A stretch of DNA of 58,124 nucleotides from positions 1-58,124 of the forward strand of contig NZ_LZGW01000005.1 in assembly GCF_001690275.1 (NCBI RefSeq), written 5' to 3'. The DNA is from Gilliamella sp. WF3-4 (lineage in GTDB: Bacteria > Pseudomonadota > Gammaproteobacteria > Enterobacterales > Orbaceae). A model generated the notes under the pieces. It worked only from the letters and a program-made list of their open reading frames with translations. It was not told where the DNA came from and ran no database searches. Shown piece by piece: positions 37,966 through 46,588 of the stretch. The translations under genes and the position numbers were made by a program. Position 1 is the stretch's first letter. Every line of letters starts with the position of its first letter.

Positions 37966-38284
37966 TGTCAGGTTAAATCTGGTTCAGATTTTTTCCCAGA
38001 TCCGTTTTCCATCAAGCAATGTTTAAATTGGTGTTCGACCACAGCTCATTTTTCCCTGATGAGTTCGTTCATTATTGTAATAATGCAGCCAATTGTCCAG
38101 ATCTGTTTGGAGTGTTTCTAAATCTGAATAACGCTTTTTTACGGAATGTCACCATATAAAACTCATGTAAAATAGTTTTATGAAAGCGCTCGCAGATCCC
38201 ATTCGTTTGTGGCAACATAGCTTTTGTCTTAGTATGGTCAATATCATTAATCGCCGGATAAAGTTGATAATCATGCTTTTCAAT
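37966..38284 (-). pseudogene. IS481-family transposase, C-terminal fragment
   Basis: On the minus strand the frame reads EKHDYQLYPAINDIDHTKTK, then QTNGICERFHKTILHEFY and TFRKK, after which a frameshift leads to LDNWLHYYNNERTHQGKM. This is the end of the DDE domain of an IS481-type transposase. TGTCAGGTTAAATCTGGTTC at 37966 is a plausible outer IS end. The N-terminal half is missing: an IS3-family remnant begins at 38285 exactly where the frame breaks off. Confidence 0.75.
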
Positions 38285-39030
38285 TGTAAATACCCCAAAC
38301 TTAGTACACAACTCACGTAGAAAATTAAGCAGCCTGTTTTAGTGTTTTGTATTCAATCGGTGTCATGTTATTTAGTGCCTCATACGGCCTTTCGGTGTTA
38401 TAAAGGGTTAGCTATTCTTCGGTTACCTTTCTTGCTTGTTCTAGATTATTAAATAGGTATAAATCGAGCACCTCAGTGCGATAGGTACGATTAAATCGTT
38501 CAATATAGCCATTTTGATATGGGCTACTAGGCGCTATATAATCAATGGTTATATCATGTGATTTAGCCCAGTTTATCCAAATAACGAGTCGCTCTACCTG
38601 CGGGTAAACTCACGCCAATATCAATGCCTAATGCCTCGTAATAGTGACTGAATGATTTTTTTTAGCGCCCATGCCTACGTTTTACGTGCCTTTGTGGGCA
38701 CTAAAGCTTTTTTATGATTTCTTCCTGGAGCTGTGATTTTAAACTTAGCTCAGCAAACATCTGTTTAAACTTACGGTTTTCGGCCTCCAGCTCCTTTAAG
38801 CGTTTAATATCCGACGTTTCCATTCCGCTCTATTTTTCCCGCCATTTATAAAAAGTTGAATTACCCATGCCCTATTTACGGCACAACTCTTTAACGGGAA
38901 TACCTGCCTCTGCTTCTTTTAAAATAGATGCGATTTGATGTTCAGTCATTTTTTTCATAATTGAATCCTCTTTTACTTTTATCAGAGAATTTTATACTTT
39001 TTTGCTGTACTATTTTAGGGGGTAGTTACA
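38285..39030 (-). mobile_element. Decayed IS3-family element with both ends
   Basis: The inverted repeats are TGTAAATACCCCAAACTTAG (from 38285) and the reverse complement of TGTAACTACCCCCTAAAATA (ending 39030). OrfA starts at 38958 on the minus strand (MKKMTEHQIASILKEAEAG, then IPVKELCRK and a stop) and is broken by several stops. Only the distal part of OrfB remains (INWAKSHDITIDYIAPSSPY, QNGYIERFNRTYRTEV, NTERPYEALNNMTPIEYKTL). At 746 bp it is well under the usual size, so it has lost internal sequence and coding capacity. A more deleted sibling lies at 1452-1786. Confidence 0.85.
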
Positions 39031-39044
39031 ATACTATTTCACAT

Positions 39045-39066
39045 GTATATCAATTTGATATACAAT
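39045..39066 (+). promoter_or_regulatory. Toxin-antitoxin operator overlapping the -10 box
   Basis: GTATATCAATTTGATATAC (39045-39063) is a perfect palindrome with 9-bp arms around one base. TACAAT (39061-39066) overlaps its right arm as the -10 box. Ribbon-helix-helix antitoxins of this type bind such repeats and repress their own operon, so autoregulation is expected. Confidence 0.7.
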
Positions 39067-39100
39067 GCGTATTCATACTAAATAAAAAACGGCAATTAAA

Positions 39101-39376
39101 ATGAGAACTGAAACCAAAGAATCGCCTATTAATATTAGAGCTAAGGCATCTCAAAAAGAATTGATTGATATTGCAGCGCATTTGCTATCTAAATCACGCA
39201 CTGATTTTATTTTAGAAGCGGCCTGCTCAAAGGCTGAAGATGTTTTGCTTGATCAGCGTCTTTTTTTAATCGACGATGAACAGATAAATGCTTTCAATCA
39301 TGCAATAGAAGCCTCTTTTGATAGTAATGAAAAAATTCAAGCTTTATTGTCCCGGAAGTCACCATGGGGAAAATAG
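39101..39376 (+). CDS. DUF1778 antitoxin (TacA-like)
   Basis: The 91-aa protein has an N-terminal ribbon-helix-helix (ESPINIRAKASQKELIDIAA, then LLSKSRTDFILEAAC) and an acidic C-terminal toxin-neutralising tail. This is the DUF1778 antitoxin layout that pairs with GNAT toxins. It overlaps the toxin gene by 13 nt and is preceded by a palindromic operator. The module starts only 15 bp after an IS remnant, so it may have been brought in or bounded by mobile DNA. Confidence 0.92.
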   Translation: MRTETKESPINIRAKASQKELIDIAAHLLSKSRTDFILEAACSKAEDVLLDQRLFLIDDEQINAFNHAIEASFDSNEKIQALLSRKSPWGK

Positions 39377-39843
39377 AAGCGCCGTACTTATTGAATGAAG
39401 ATCATGATGTTACGTCATTTGATTGTGAAGAGTTGTCTTTGAATGAATGGTTGAAGAAAAAATCCTTAAAAAATCAAAAAAGTGGTGCTTCGCGCACATT
39501 TGTAATTTGTGACAATAACAAAGTAATCGGCTTTTATTGTTTATCAACAGGTAGTATCCTGCATCGACAACTAACATTGAGTAGGTTTAAGCGCAATATG
39601 CCCGATCCTATTCCTGTTATTATTCTAGGCCGTTTGGCTATTGATAAAAATTACAAAGCAAAAGGATTAGGTGCGGCATTATTAAAAGATGCTATATTAC
39701 GCTCGAAAGAAGTCTCTAAACAAGTTGGTTTTAGAGCACTATTGGTACATAGCTTAACAGATGAAGCCAATGCGTTTTATATTAAATTTGGATTTGTTAA
39801 TTCTGGAATTCAGGAAAGAACAATGTTAATCTCTTTATGGTAA
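39364..39843 (+). CDS. GNAT-family toxin (TacT/AtaT-like)
   Basis: The 159-aa acetyltransferase should block translation by acetylating the amino acid on charged tRNA, as known for TacT and AtaT. It shows CEELSLNEWLKKKSLKNQKS near the N-terminus, SGASRTFVICDNNKVIGFYC, the acetyl-CoA loop LGRLAIDKNYKAKGLGAALL (about 79-99), and the conserved Tyr in NAFYIKFGFV. The overlap with the antitoxin gene indicates coupled translation. Which tRNA it targets cannot be read from the sequence. Confidence 0.9.
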   Translation: MGKIEAPYLLNEDHDVTSFDCEELSLNEWLKKKSLKNQKSGASRTFVICDNNKVIGFYCLSTGSILHRQLTLSRFKRNMPDPIPVIILGRLAIDKNYKAKGLGAALLKDAILRSKEVSKQVGFRALLVHSLTDEANAFYIKFGFVNSGIQERTMLISLW

Positions 39844-40591
39844 TAAAATTGAGCTTAACTGTACATTTTTAAAGCAGATTAATTTAAGGATACAAATACG
39901 GGTACATTTTTCATCTAAATTTCTCAAATCTAGTCACCACAAGGCTTAAACCCACATCTTTGATTCCGCGTCCAGGCGCCAATCACCAAATTCTAAGACC
40001 TGCGTCTAGTATTTTTTTATGTCTAAATACTTTTCAGATAAGCCTTTCACCTTGTTTTACCGCTAAACTGTGTTCAATTGAAATTAAGTTAAATCAAGTA
40101 ATAAGTTAATTTTACATGATTAATTTAATGATTATTTTATTTACAATAATTATAATACATTCTATAAAAATCAATTATTAATTCACAAGCTCTATAATAA
40201 ATTTAGAACAAATCAAAGAATCTATTTATATGTTCTTTTTTAGTAATACCTTTAATATGAATTGAAAATGGCACGATTTTTGCATTTTATATCGGTTACA
40301 CAGTATTGAACTACCGTTATGCTTGTGTTAGAAATTATTTTCAATCAAAAATGGAATGATATTGTAAATTCCTAGGCAATATCGTAATTTTAATTATGGT
40401 GCATTTTGCACTACATTAGTGCAATGGATAGCAAAAATATGTATTTAAACAAAGTAAAAGCTAATTGATGTAAAAATAAAAATTAGCGTGTTTTACTAAA
40501 TCTGTATTTAAAAAATATTAGAAATACAATGATCTTAACTCTATTTAATTATTACAAAATAGGTTTACAGTTAAATAATTGGGGTGGTTTT
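39844..40591. other. Gene-free region upstream of dppA
   Basis: A stretch from about 39937 to 40012 (CCACAAGGCTTAAACCCACA, then TTCCGCGTCCAGGCGCCAAT) is clearly richer in GC than its surroundings and looks like a foreign fragment, though I cannot assign it. From 40080 onward the DNA is extremely AT-rich. An inverted repeat GATATTG/CAATATC (40358-40364 and 40377-40383) and the operator-like palindrome at 40406-40424 lie upstream of dppA. The dppA promoter must be here. Confidence 0.45.
40406..40424. promoter_or_regulatory. NtrC-like inverted repeat upstream of dppA
   Basis: TTGCACTACATTAGTGCAA has perfect 8-bp arms around CAT. The core TGCAC-N7-GTGCA matches the spacing of enterobacterial NtrC sites such as those at glnA. 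It lies 168 bp before the dppA start. I find no sigma-54 promoter (GG-N10-GC) nearby, so the NtrC assignment is tentative; another dimeric regulator could bind it. Confidence 0.35.
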
Positions 40592-42205
40592 ATGAGTAAT
40601 CAAAGGAAATATAAACGTAAATTTTTATTGGGCGCGGGGCTAATAACGATGCTTGCTAGCGCACAACTTCATGCTGCAGGAACGTTAGTTTATTGTGCAG
40701 AGGCTTCACCTGAAACATTTAGTCCGCAGTTAGTGACAAGTGGTATTTCAATGGATGCTAGTGCAGTGCCTGTTTTTAACCGTTTGGTGGAGTTTAAATT
40801 AGGCACTACCGAAATCCAACCTGCTTTAGCAAAATCTTGGGATATCAGCCAAGATGGTTTGACTTATACTTTCCATCTACGCGATGATGTTAAGTGGCAT
40901 AGTAATAAAGAATTCAAACCAACACGAAACTTAAATGCTGATGATGTTATTTTTACATTTATGCGACAGAAAGATAAAAATCATCCTTATCACAAAGTTT
41001 CTGGTGGACAATATGAATACTTTGAAAGCATGGGGTTCCCAGATTTAATCAAAGAAATTAAAAAGATTGATGACCATACTGTTGTATTTGAATTAAACCA
41101 TCCAGAAGCCCCTTTCTTAGCTGATTTAGCAATGTCATTTGCTTCCATTTTATCAGCTGAATATGCCGATGCTATGCTTAAAAATGGCACACCCGAAAAA
41201 GTTGATTTAGTCCCCATTGGCACAGGACCGTTTACTTTTGTTCAATACCAAAAAGATTCAAGAATTCTTTATAAAGCCAATCCCGATTATTTTGGACCTA
41301 AAGCCCAGCTTGATCGTTTAGTGTTTTCAATTACACCAGATCCAGCAATTCGTTATGCCAAGTTACAAAAAGGAGAATGTCATGCGATGCCATATCCAAA
41401 TGTAGCTGATATTGAACGAATGAAATCTGACAAGAATATTGTTGTTAAAGAAATGGCTGGAGTTAATATTGGTTATTTAGCCTATAATATGGATAAGCCA
41501 CCACTTGATAACTTACAAGTTCGTCAAGCATTAAATATGGCCGTGAACAAAGATGCGATTATAAAAGCTGTTTTTCAGGGTGCGGCAAAACCCGCTAAAA
41601 ACTTTATTCCACCATCAATGTGGGGTTATAACGATGAAGTAAAAGATTATCCTTATGATCCAGAACAAGCAAAAGAGTTATTAAAATCAGCGGGATTAGA
41701 GAAAGGGTTTACTATCAATTTATGGGCAATGCCTGTGCAGCGTCCATATAACCCTAATGCACGCCGTATGGCTGAAATGATTCAAGCCGATTGGGCTAAA
41801 ATTGGTGTAACAGCTAAAATTGTGAGTTATGAATGGGGAGAATATTTATCTCGTATTCGGGATGGCGAACATGATGCAGTACTAATGGGATGGTCGGGAG
41901 ATAATGGTGACCCTGATAACTTTTATTCTGTTTTAATGAGTTGTGATGCGGTTAAAGCAGGCCCAAACTATTCACACTGGTGTTATAAACCATTTGATGA
42001 TTTATTACAGCAAGCTCGCGTTGAGTCTAATCATGAAAAAAGGGTTGAGCTTTACAAACAAGCACAAGTTGAGATGCATAACCAAGCGCCTGCACTAATG
42101 ATTGCTCATTCAATGATTTATCTACCGATACGTAAAGAGGTTAAAGGTTATATTATGGCTCCTTTAGCATTACATAATTTTAACCAAGTTACGCTTGAAA
42201 AATAA
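40592..42205 (+). CDS. dppA: Periplasmic dipeptide-binding protein DppA
   Basis: DppA binds dipeptides in the periplasm and delivers them to DppBC. The start at 40592 has GGGGTGG upstream; the protein then has a signal peptide cut near SAQLHAA. The mature sequence matches E. coli DppA closely (YRLVEFK-type region NRLVEFKLGTTEIQPALAKS, YHKVSGGQYEYFE, PYNPNARRMAEMIQADWAKI). It is 537 aa against 535 in E. coli. A 63-codon-earlier reading from 40529 lacks support. It is the first gene of dppABCDF, and a strong hairpin separates it from dppB. Confidence 0.95.
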   Translation: MSNQRKYKRKFLLGAGLITMLASAQLHAAGTLVYCAEASPETFSPQLVTSGISMDASAVPVFNRLVEFKLGTTEIQPALAKSWDISQDGLTYTFHLRDDVKWHSNKEFKPTRNLNADDVIFTFMRQKDKNHPYHKVSGGQYEYFESMGFPDLIKEIKKIDDHTVVFELNHPEAPFLADLAMSFASILSAEYADAMLKNGTPEKVDLVPIGTGPFTFVQYQKDSRILYKANPDYFGPKAQLDRLVFSITPDPAIRYAKLQKGECHAMPYPNVADIERMKSDKNIVVKEMAGVNIGYLAYNMDKPPLDNLQVRQALNMAVNKDAIIKAVFQGAAKPAKNFIPPSMWGYNDEVKDYPYDPEQAKELLKSAGLEKGFTINLWAMPVQRPYNPNARRMAEMIQADWAKIGVTAKIVSYEWGEYLSRIRDGEHDAVLMGWSGDNGDPDNFYSVLMSCDAVKAGPNYSHWCYKPFDDLLQQARVESNHEKRVELYKQAQVEMHNQAPALMIAHSMIYLPIRKEVKGYIMAPLALHNFNQVTLEK

Positions 42206-42213
42206 CATTCCTT

Positions 42214-42241
42214 GCGATTAACCACATAGGTGGTTAATCGC
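42214..42241 (+). terminator. Perfect 12-bp hairpin between dppA and dppB
   Basis: GCGATTAACCAC (42214-42225) and GTGGTTAATCGC (42230-42241) with loop ATAG, 8 nt after the dppA stop. There is no T-run, so it more likely protects the dppA 3' end and lowers read-through, a common way to make binding protein in excess of the membrane subunits. Confidence 0.65.
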
Positions 42242-42334
42242 TACATTAGGTTTGATTGAGTACTATAAATATATTTATATAAAATTATCTATTTTATAAA
42301 CGATAGTTTAGAAGCAATATTTAAGAGCCACTAC

Positions 42335-43351
42335 ATGTTTCAATTTATTTTAAAACGGTTAGGTGTACTTATCCCGACTTTTATCAGCATTACACTGCTG
42401 ACTTTTATTTTCGTTCACCTTATTCCTGGCGATCCGATTACAATACTTGCAGGAGAGCGAGGTTTAACACCAGAACGCCATGCTGAACTAATAACACAAT
42501 TTGGTTTAGACAAGCCACTGTATGAGCAATATTTTCAATACATTATAGGTATGTTTCATGGCGATTTAGGCATCTCTTTTAAAAGCCAAATCCCAGTATG
42601 GGATGAATTTGTACCCCGATTTAAAGCAACTTTTGAGCTTGGATTTTGCGCGATGTTGTTTGCAATTAGTTTTGGGATTCCAATTGGCGTGCTTGCAGCA
42701 GTAAAACGCGGATCAATATTTGATCACACAGCTATCGGGTTGTCTTTAACGGGTTATTCCATGCCAATTTTTTGGTGGGGAATGATGCTCATTACGTTAG
42801 TTTCTGTGCATTTAAATTTAACGCCAGTATCAGGTCGTGTTAGTGATATGCTTTTCTTAGATGAAAGTAAACCTTTAACCGGATTTATGTTAGTTGATAC
42901 TTTATTATGGGGTGAAGAAGAAGATTTTATAGACGCAGTTACTCACTTAATTTTACCTACCATTGTATTAGGTACCATTCCATTAGCGGTTATTGTCCGC
43001 ATGACCCGTTCTTCTATGTTAGAAGTGTTGAGTGAGGATTATATTCGAACAGCACGAGCTAAAGGCGTTAGTCGAATACGAATCATCCTTATTCATGCAT
43101 TACGCAATGCGATGATCCCTGTGATGACTGTCATCGGTTTACAAGTTGGTACAATGCTTGCTGGTGCAATACTGACCGAAACAGTCTTTTCATGGCCAGG
43201 AATTGGTCGTTGGTTAATTGAAGCGCTACAACGTCGAGATTACCCCGTAGTACAAAGTGGTGTTTTACTTGTTGCGGTCATGATTATTTTGGTGAATTTA
43301 TTAGTTGATATGTTGTACAGCGTTATCAATCCGCGTATTAGGCATAAATAA
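42335..43351 (+). CDS. dppB: Dipeptide ABC transporter permease DppB
   Basis: This 338-aa inner-membrane permease has about six helices, with FIFVHLIPGDPITILAGERG near the N-terminus and the EAA-type cytoplasmic loop around DYIRTARAKGVSRIRIILIHA that contacts the ATPases. Length and sequence agree with E. coli DppB (339 aa). It pairs with DppC to form the membrane channel. Confidence 0.95.
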   Translation: MFQFILKRLGVLIPTFISITLLTFIFVHLIPGDPITILAGERGLTPERHAELITQFGLDKPLYEQYFQYIIGMFHGDLGISFKSQIPVWDEFVPRFKATFELGFCAMLFAISFGIPIGVLAAVKRGSIFDHTAIGLSLTGYSMPIFWWGMMLITLVSVHLNLTPVSGRVSDMLFLDESKPLTGFMLVDTLLWGEEEDFIDAVTHLILPTIVLGTIPLAVIVRMTRSSMLEVLSEDYIRTARAKGVSRIRIILIHALRNAMIPVMTVIGLQVGTMLAGAILTETVFSWPGIGRWLIEALQRRDYPVVQSGVLLVAVMIILVNLLVDMLYSVINPRIRHK

Positions 43352-43365
43352 GAGTGTGTTTACAA

Positions 43366-44289
43366 ATGAATAAACAGGTTATTACTGAATCAACCAATAC
43401 GAAAGACATCAGTTTGGTTGAACCTAAGCCATTAACGCCTATGCGTGAATTCTGGTTTTATTTTTCAAAAAATAAAGGTGCTGTCGTTGGATTAGCCTTT
43501 ATTATTATTGTTGTTTTACTTGCTGTTTTTGCTAATTTAGTTGCACCACATTCTCCTTCTGAACAATTTAGAGATGCTTTATTAGCACCACCTGTTTGGA
43601 TGAAAGATGGTAGCTGGCAATTTATATTAGGGACAGATGATGTGGGGAGAGATATCTTATCGAGGCTCATTTATGGTGCCCGTTTATCTTTATTAGTTGG
43701 TTGCTTAGTCGTCATCATCTCATTGATTTTAGGAATTTCAGTGGGATTGATTGCGGGTTATGTAGGTGGTTTTTTAGACAACATCATTATGCGTGCTGTC
43801 GATATCATGCTTGCTTTACCCAGTTTACTGCTTGCACTTGTTTTAGTCGCGATATTTGGTCCATCGATTGTGAATGCCTCAATCGCATTAGCTTTTGTTG
43901 CATTACCTCATTATATCCGCCTAACCCGCGGAGCGGCGATTGCTGAAATTAATAAAGACTATGTGATTGCTTCCCGAGTTGCTGGGGCAGGTGCTTTACG
44001 GCAGATGTTTATAAATATTCTGCCAAACTGTTTAGCACCATTAATTGTGCAAGCTTCATTAGGATTTTCAAATGCGATTTTAGATATGGCGGCATTAGGT
44101 TTTTTAGGAATGGGGGCACAGCCACCGATCCCAGAATGGGGAACAATGCTTGCTGACGTATTGCAATTTGCACAATCTGCATGGTGGGTAGTTACCTTTC
44201 CGGGCTTAGTAATTTTAATGACAGTGTTAGCTTTCAACTTAATGGGAGATGGTTTGCGAGACGCACTTGATCCTAAATTGAAGCAGTAA
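43366..44289 (+). CDS. dppC: Dipeptide ABC transporter permease DppC
   Basis: This 307-aa permease partner of DppB matches E. coli DppC (300 aa): [14 protein letters not shown] [33 protein letters not shown], the EAA loop [18 protein letters not shown] and C-terminal [15 protein letters not shown] took ATG 43366; a GTG at 43354 would add four residues. It begins 14 bp after dppB. Confidence 0.94.
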   Translation: MNKQVITESTNTKDISLVEPKPLTPMREFWFYFSKNKGAVVGLAFIIIVVLLAVFANLVAPHSPSEQFRDALLAPPVWMKDGSWQFILGTDDVGRDILSRLIYGARLSLLVGCLVVIISLILGISVGLIAGYVGGFLDNIIMRAVDIMLALPSLLLALVLVAIFGPSIVNASIALAFVALPHYIRLTRGAAIAEINKDYVIASRVAGAGALRQMFINILPNCLAPLIVQASLGFSNAILDMAALGFLGMGAQPPIPEWGTMLADVLQFAQSAWWVVTFPGLVILMTVLAFNLMGDGLRDALDPKLKQ

Positions 44290-44302
44290 TGGAGATACAG
44301 TC

Positions 44303-45280
44303 ATGGCACTATTAGAAGTAAAAGAATTATCTGTTCAATTTGGTGGATTTAAAGCGGTAGACCACATTAGTTATGACGTTGAACAAGGACAAGTTGTTGG
44401 TATTGTGGGTGAATCAGGCTCAGGCAAGTCAGTGAGTTCACTCGCCATAATGGGGCTAATTGATTTACCGGGTAAAGTCAATGCCAATGCATTACATTTT
44501 GATGGTAAAGACCTGCAACAGATCTCAACCAAAATGCGTCGTAAAATTGTGGGTGCAGATGTGGCAATGATCTTTCAAGATCCGATGACAAGCTTAAACC
44601 CATGTTTTACCATAGGCTACCAAATCATTGAAACATTAAAAATTCACCAAGGTGGCAGTAAAAAGGCACTCAAAGCAAGAGCGATTGAACTGCTTAAATT
44701 AGTGGGTATTGCTGATGCGGAAAATCGATTAAATGTTTATCCGCATCAGTTATCTGGTGGAATGAGCCAACGCGTCATGATCGCAATAGCCATTGCATGT
44801 AACCCAAAGCTCTTAATTGCTGATGAACCAACAACTGCGCTTGATGTTACAATTCAAGGGCAAATTATCGAGTTATTGCTAGAATTGCAACGCAAAAATA
44901 ACATGGCATTAGTTCTTATTACGCATGACTTAGCGTTAGTTTCTGAAGCGGCACAAAAAATTATTGTGATGTATGCTGGGCAAGTTGTTGAAATAGGTGA
45001 TGCTGAAATCATCTTTAAAAAACCATTACATCCTTACACACAAGCATTATTACGCTCGCTGCCAGAATTTACGCAAGACAAAGAACGATTAGCATCGTTA
45101 TCGGGTGTCGTACCAGGAAAATATGATCGGCCAACGGGCTGTTTACTCAATCCGCGTTGCCCTTATGCTACTGAACGCTGTTATACCGAAGAACCTGCAT
45201 TAATGAGTTATTCTACAACTAGAAAAGTAAAATGCCATTATCCATTATCAAGCGAAGGACTACCACAATATGAACAATAA
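44303..45280 (+). CDS. dppD: Dipeptide ABC transporter ATPase DppD
   Basis: This 325-aa ATPase has Walker [15 protein letters not shown] (about residues 35-48), signature [15 protein letters not shown], Walker [13 protein letters not shown], and the C-terminal oligopeptide-transporter extension with the Cys cluster [15 protein letters not shown] that in relatives binds an Fe-S cluster. It works with DppF as the nucleotide-binding pair. It overlaps dppF by 11 nt. Confidence 0.95.
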   Translation: MALLEVKELSVQFGGFKAVDHISYDVEQGQVVGIVGESGSGKSVSSLAIMGLIDLPGKVNANALHFDGKDLQQISTKMRRKIVGADVAMIFQDPMTSLNPCFTIGYQIIETLKIHQGGSKKALKARAIELLKLVGIADAENRLNVYPHQLSGGMSQRVMIAIAIACNPKLLIADEPTTALDVTIQGQIIELLLELQRKNNMALVLITHDLALVSEAAQKIIVMYAGQVVEIGDAEIIFKKPLHPYTQALLRSLPEFTQDKERLASLSGVVPGKYDRPTGCLLNPRCPYATERCYTEEPALMSYSTTRKVKCHYPLSSEGLPQYEQ

Positions 45281-46268
45281 TATGGAAAATAAAGAATTAC
45301 TGCTTGATGCTCGAAACTTGACAAAATATTATCATGTTAAAACGGGGCTCTTTTCTGAAGCTAAACAAGTTAAAGCTGTTGATGGAGTATCTTTCACATT
45401 AGGTAAAGCCAAAACACTGGCGATTGTTGGTGAATCGGGTTGTGGTAAATCCTCATTAGCAAGATTATTGACCATGATCGAAAAACCCACATCAGGAGAA
45501 CTTTATTTTAAAGATCAGAATCTATTGGATGATGATCTGCAAGCTAAAAAATTGCGTCGCCAAAAGATCCAAATTGTTTTCCAAAATCCATACTCATCAC
45601 TCAATCCACGCAAGAAAATCGGTTCCATATTAGAAGAACCGCTAATTATCAATACCGATTTAACAGCAAATGATCGTAAAGCAAAAGTACTATCAATGAT
45701 GAAAAAAGTTGGGTTAAAAGAAGAGTTTTATAATCGTTATCCACATATGTTTTCAGGGGGACAACGTCAACGCATTGCTATCGCAAGAGGTTTAATGCTT
45801 GATCCTGAAATAGTGGTTGCTGATGAGCCCGTTTCAGCACTAGATGTTTCTGTGCGTGCACAAGTGCTAAATCTGATGATGGATCTACAGCAAGATCTAG
45901 GTTTATCTTATGTTTTTATTTCTCATGACCTTTCGGTTGTTGAACATATTGCTGATGACGTCATGGTGATGTATTTAGGGCGCTGCGTTGAACAAGGGCG
46001 GAAAGATGAAATCTATCGTAACCCTGAACATCCATACACTCAAGCGCTATTATCAGCAACACCAAGATTAAATCCAGATCTTAGACGAGATAGAATCAAA
46101 TTAGAAGGGGAATTACCAAGTCCTCTTAATCCTCCTTTGGGTTGTGCTTTTAATGCTCGGTGCCGTTTAGCATTTCCACGTTGCACAATTGAACAACCGC
46201 AACTTATTAATTATAACGAACATAAAATTGCTTGTTTCTGTATAGAGGAAAAAAATAATAATGGATAA
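45270..46268 (+). CDS. dppF: Dipeptide ABC transporter ATPase DppF
   Basis: This 332-aa ATPase has Walker [15 protein letters not shown], signature [15 protein letters not shown], Walker [12 protein letters not shown] and the Cys-containing tail [20 protein letters not shown]. It is the last gene of dppABCDF. A small inverted repeat follows the stop. Confidence 0.95.
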   Translation: MNNNMENKELLLDARNLTKYYHVKTGLFSEAKQVKAVDGVSFTLGKAKTLAIVGESGCGKSSLARLLTMIEKPTSGELYFKDQNLLDDDLQAKKLRRQKIQIVFQNPYSSLNPRKKIGSILEEPLIINTDLTANDRKAKVLSMMKKVGLKEEFYNRYPHMFSGGQRQRIAIARGLMLDPEIVVADEPVSALDVSVRAQVLNLMMDLQQDLGLSYVFISHDLSVVEHIADDVMVMYLGRCVEQGRKDEIYRNPEHPYTQALLSATPRLNPDLRRDRIKLEGELPSPLNPPLGCAFNARCRLAFPRCTIEQPQLINYNEHKIACFCIEEKNNNG

Positions 46269-46550
46269 TAAAAGTGACAGTTAATTCTGTCACTAAATTC
46301 TATAATAAACCTACTTATTGTATTTTTCTTACTTACATAGAAATTGCCGATTGTTATATGTGAATGCCAAATCGATTAAAAAATATTGCCTCAAACTTAT
46401 TAAGTAATAATGCTGAGAGCTGGATGAGTAAAACAAGCTCAATCTTTAAAACTTTTTACTACGCAATTTATTCCACACTCAATACCTAGTGATACGGCAA
46501 CATAAACATAATACAATAGTAAAAATTAAAAAATAGCAATTGATTATAAA
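46269..46550. other. Intergenic region between dppF and rtcB
   Basis: AGTGACAG (46273-46280) and CTGTCACT (46287-46294) form a perfect 8-bp stem with a 6-nt loop just after dppF and probably end or protect that mRNA. The rest is AT-rich without visible genes. Confidence 0.5.
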
Positions 46551-46582
46551 AACAGCCCAAACTAACAAAGCTTGGGCTGTTT
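46551..46582 (-). terminator. Intrinsic terminator of the rtcB-like gene
   Basis: AACAGCCCAA (46551-46560) and TTGGGCTGTT (46572-46581) form a 10-bp stem with an 11-nt loop. On the minus strand a T-rich tail (complement of AAAAA at 46548-46552) follows. It lies about 10 nt after the rtcB stop; on the + strand it could stop dpp read-through as well. Confidence 0.75.
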
Positions 46583-46588
46583 GCTTAA

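Noticed and set aside
38072-38311. Intact 79-aa minus-strand protein
   Set aside because: It is a chimera: the first residues come from the IS3 inverted repeat and the rest is a frameshifted IS481 transposase end.
39937-40012. tmRNA or tRNA-like 3' end on the minus strand
   Set aside because: GGACGCGGAATC resembles the tmRNA tail only superficially; the acceptor stem and CCA end are missing.
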